From Rhodoferax sp. (lineage in GTDB: Bacteria > Pseudomonadota > Gammaproteobacteria > Burkholderiales > Burkholderiaceae_C): a DNA stretch of 7,159 nucleotides. The translations under genes and the position numbers were made by a program. The notes below the pieces were generated by a model. It worked only from the letters and a program-made list of their open reading frames with translations. It had not been told where the DNA came from and did no database searches. The stretch is taken from assembly GCA_020048795.1 (NCBI GenBank), contig JAIFMA010000108.1, positions 1 through 7,159 of the forward strand, given 5' to 3'. Positions 5,352 to 7,159 of the stretch are shown in pieces; within the stretch, counting starts at the first letter, position 1; each line of letters starts with the position of its first letter.

Positions 5352-6536
5352 TCAGGAGACCGCCCCCAAACCATATTGCCCCACCAGCAAGTGGCCGCTG
5401 GCAAAGCGTTCGTAGGCGTAAGGTGCCAATGAGATGTCGGGTGTCAGGCCCAGCGCCTCTTGCGCCAGCACGCGTCCGACGGCCGGTGACAGCTTGAAGC
5501 CGTGGCCGGAAAACCCGTAGCCCACCACCACGCCGTCCACGCCGGGAATACGCCCCAGCACCGGGTTCCAGTCGGGTGTCACGTCATAGACACCAGTCCA
5601 TGAAGAGGCCATGCCGGCTTCGGCGAAACTTGGAAAGCGTACTGCCGCCTGTTCGCCAATGTCCGCGATGTAGTCCAGCGAGATGTCGCCCTGCTCGTTG
5701 TTCAGGTCATTCAGGGTTTCGCCAACCGTGCCCTCACTGACCAGCATCTGGGTGCCACCGTAACTGCGGCAATAAAGCATGCCGGGTGAGCCCAGATCCT
5801 TGAACACCGGCATGGCAAAACTGTAGGGCTTGGGGCCTTGCAGGGCCAGCACGGTATGTCGCTCGGGTTTCACCGGCATCGGCAGGCCGACCCAGTCCTG
5901 CAACTGCGCAGCCCAGATGTTTTGGCTGCTGACCAGCGTGCCGCAGCTGAAATTGCCGGCTGAGGTCGCCACCCCCACCACCCGGTTACCCTCGCGCAGC
6001 AAATGGGTGACGGTCACGCCTTCCATGATCTTGACTCCGCGATGCCGTGCGGCACGGGCAAAACTGGTGGCCACCAGATAGGCATCGGCAAAACCGGCTT
6101 CAGGCTCGAAGCCAATTAGCGCGGCATCTTCCAGGCTGGCAATCGGCAACAAGGCCTCGCCTTGCTGGCGGTCCAGTAGCCGCACCTCAATGCCCTGGGC
6201 CTGCTGGGCCTTCAGTGCCGCAGCCAAGGGGGCGAGCTTGGGGCCGTCTGGCGCGGCAATCAGGTAACCGCATTTCACCAGCCCGGCAGCGGCTTCTGCA
6301 TCACCCAGATAATTGGCAAAGTCGGTGAACGCCCCCCATGAATCCTTGGCCAGAGCCACGTTTTCTGGCACCGAGTAATGCGTGCGCAAGATACCCGATG
6401 ACTGCGAGGTTGTGCCTGCGCCAATCTGGCTTTGTTCCAGCACCAGTACGCTTCTGGCACCCAGTTTGGACAGGTGAAAAGCCACCGAACAGCCAATCAC
6501 CCCGGCACCAATCACGATCACGTCAACACTTTGCAT
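5352..6536 (-). CDS. FAD-dependent oxidoreductase, DAO family (sarcosine oxidase beta / amino-acid oxidase-like)
   Basis: A 394-residue flavoprotein predicted to oxidise a C-N bond of an amine or amino acid, passing electrons to oxygen or another acceptor; the substrate cannot be told from sequence. The N-terminus has a Rossmann FAD-binding fold, VDVIVIGAGVIGCSVAFHLSKLG (4-26) with GxGxxG at 10-15, and Glu34 ends the second strand to bind the FAD ribose. GTTSQSSGILRTHYS follows, typical of the family's FAD pyrophosphate/isoalloxazine contact. The C-terminal part carries the hallmark TGVYDVTPDWNPVLG (314-328) and GYGFSGHGFKLSPAVG (339-354 approximately), which close over the flavin. There is no signal peptide, so it is probably cytosolic. 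The ATG at 6536 is preferred because AAGG lies 8 bases upstream; a TTG five codons further out is less likely. It is divergent from the LysR gene, which suggests control by that regulator. Length and motifs are complete, with no sign of decay. Confidence 0.9.
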   Translation of the reverse strand: MQSVDVIVIGAGVIGCSVAFHLSKLGARSVLVLEQSQIGAGTTSQSSGILRTHYSVPENVALAKDSWGAFTDFANYLGDAEAAAGLVKCGYLIAAPDGPKLAPLAAALKAQQAQGIEVRLLDRQQGEALLPIASLEDAALIGFEPEAGFADAYLVATSFARAARHRGVKIMEGVTVTHLLREGNRVVGVATSAGNFSCGTLVSSQNIWAAQLQDWVGLPMPVKPERHTVLALQGPKPYSFAMPVFKDLGSPGMLYCRSYGGTQMLVSEGTVGETLNDLNNEQGDISLDYIADIGEQAAVRFPSFAEAGMASSWTGVYDVTPDWNPVLGRIPGVDGVVVGYGFSGHGFKLSPAVGRVLAQEALGLTPDISLAPYAYERFASGHLLVGQYGLGAVS

Positions 6537-6566
6537 GGCCAATACCTTCAATTTAATTACACTTGG

Positions 6567-6579
6567 CGCAGCTTATGCG
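6567..6579. promoter_or_regulatory. Dyad CGCA-N5-TGCG, possible regulator site
   Basis: An inverted repeat around GCTTA, 31-43 bp upstream of the oxidoreductase start codon. It shares the core GCTTATGC (6571-6578) with the second dyad 63 bp away, close to six helical turns. This position could overlap the promoter. Confidence 0.4.
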
Positions 6580-6630
6580 TGGTCACCGCTTTTCGATTTA
6601 GCATGTCGATCATTTATTTTTCGTGCCTGT

Positions 6631-6643
6631 TTTGCTTATGCAA
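6631..6643. promoter_or_regulatory. Candidate LysR-type box TTTGCTTATGCAA (T-N11-A)
   Basis: T6631 and A6643 are separated by 11 bases, and the inside is a dyad TTGC-TTAT-GCAA. This is the classic form of a LysR-type regulator recognition site, lying between a divergently arranged LysR gene and its likely target. It is about 95 bp upstream of the oxidoreductase start. Confidence 0.45.
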
Positions 6644-6839
6644 TGGTGCCCACAGCCCCTTTTGACTACCATCCCAGATTTTTCGCTTGGACGCGCCAGA
6701 GTGGGCCGCTGGCAGCGTGACAGGCGTGACGATGCGGTGGGCTTAGGAAGCCTGGTGTCTTGCTGGCGGCTCCAGTGGGTGCATAGCGCGTGTGTACCCC
6801 AGCGAAGCTGAAAAAGTCAATATTCGGAAGAACTTTCAG

Positions 6840-6884
6840 ATGAAAACAAGCGGTCAACCGAGCAATCCAGGATCATCAGCCTGA
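6840..6884 (+). CDS. Possible 14-residue leader peptide overlapping the LysR start
   Basis: ATG at 6840 has GGAAG (6826-6830) 9 bases upstream, a better-placed ribosome-binding site than that of the LysR gene. It encodes MKTSGQPSNPGSSA and stops at TGA 6882-6884. The A of this TGA is the A of the LysR ATG (TGATG overlap), a usual layout for translational coupling. Being so short, it may be fortuitous. It is not in the LysR frame. Confidence 0.35.
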   Translation: MKTSGQPSNPGSSA

Positions 6885-7159
6885 TGCTGCGTACACCCTC
6901 TGTTGACTTACCCGCACTGCAAACCTTTGTGGCTTTCTGCGAAGCTGGCTCGATGACGCTGGCCGCAGCACGGTTGGGGGTGTCGCAAAGCGCGGTGAGT
7001 CAACTGGTCAAACGCCTGGAGCAGAACATGGGTTGCGCACTGGTGGACCGCGATGTGCGGCCGGCGCAGCTGACCAACGCCGGTCGCACCCTGCTGGAAC
7101 TCGCGCGCGATCTGCTCAGCCATGCCAATGCGGTGGCTGAACGGGTACGTCAGGGGGGC
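6884..7159 (+). CDS. LysR-type transcriptional regulator, N-terminal part (truncated by window end)
   Basis: The first 92 residues are present; the family is usually about 300 residues, so the effector-binding domain lies beyond the window. LPALQTFVAFCEAGSMTLAA (9-28) and LGVSQSAVSQLVKRLEQ (31-47) form the winged helix-turn-helix, followed by the wing segment LVDRDVRPAQLTNAGRTLLE and the linker helix. Start at ATG 6884: an AGGA at 6869-6872 is 11 bases upstream, slightly far. The LysR frame is open back to a TGA at 6809-6811 but has no other ATG, GTG or TTG in that span. It is divergent from the FAD oxidoreductase, the usual arrangement for a LysR regulator and its target, so it probably controls that gene in response to a related small molecule (inference). 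Confidence 0.92.
   Translation, partial: MLRTPSVDLPALQTFVAFCEAGSMTLAAARLGVSQSAVSQLVKRLEQNMGCALVDRDVRPAQLTNAGRTLLELARDLLSHANAVAERVRQGG

Larger units (their letters stand above)
6537..6883. promoter_or_regulatory. Divergent control region between the oxidoreductase and the LysR gene
   Basis: About 347 bp without a convincing protein gene apart from a short leader ORF. The half next to the oxidoreductase is AT-rich (6537-6665) and should carry its promoter; I could not fix -35/-10 boxes with confidence. Two dyads with a shared core lie here. The half nearer the LysR gene is more GC-rich. An open frame over 6535-6717 exists, but it overlaps the oxidoreductase ribosome-binding site and shows no family features. 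Confidence 0.6.

Noticed and set aside
6535..6720. 61-codon plus-strand frame MANTFNLITL... in the control region
   Set aside because: It starts inside the oxidoreductase start region, has no ribosome-binding site or family match, and overlaps likely regulatory DNA.
1..7159. A defence island, toxin-antitoxin pair or other new multi-gene system
   Set aside because: The intact genes are housekeeping or metabolic types plus one unknown; no nuclease, helicase, toxin or paired small ORFs were seen.

Overview
The window looks like a chromosomal segment from a beta-proteobacterium of the order Burkholderiales, most likely a Comamonadaceae-type organism. The coding regions look GC-rich, and the protein sequences and gene neighbourhoods have that character. 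This placement comes from pattern recognition, not from a search.

Layout: 1-251 is an intergenic or window-edge stretch, with at most the tail of an unidentified rightward gene. On the minus strand, a MarC-family membrane protein (1761-2381) lies upstream of pyruvate kinase (pyk, 252-1682). Both are intact, 78 bp apart, and could be co-transcribed. Diverging from marC is a dienelactone-hydrolase-family gene (2456-3088). It keeps its Shine-Dalgarno, start and all three catalytic residues, but has lost about twenty codons near the N-terminus and carries a stop codon exactly at the deletion junction, so it is a pseudogene. After about 250 bp of unassigned DNA comes a group II intron (about 3341-4178). 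It has a typical 5' end, a plausible EBS1/IBS1 pairing presented in a hairpin loop, a domain V-like hairpin and a very convincing domain VI with a bulged branch-point A. Only the first 67 or so codons of its reverse transcriptase/maturase remain. The rest is deleted, so the intron is now about 840 nt and cannot make its own maturase.

To the right lie a hypothetical protein on the minus strand (4266-5138), a small palindrome/repeat-containing spacer, and an intact FAD-dependent oxidoreductase of the DAO family on the minus strand (5352-6536). A LysR-type regulator (6884 to the window end, truncated by the window) is transcribed divergently from the oxidoreductase. The 347-bp space between them holds two dyads sharing the core GCTTATGC, one of them a T-N11-A LysR-type box, and a 14-codon leader ORF whose stop overlaps the regulator's start codon. 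The simplest reading is that the LysR protein controls the oxidoreductase gene and perhaps itself.

I do not see a convincing new multi-gene system. The most notable items are the ORF-deleted group II intron, the decayed hydrolase with its in-frame deletion/stop junction, and the regulatory layout in front of the LysR gene.
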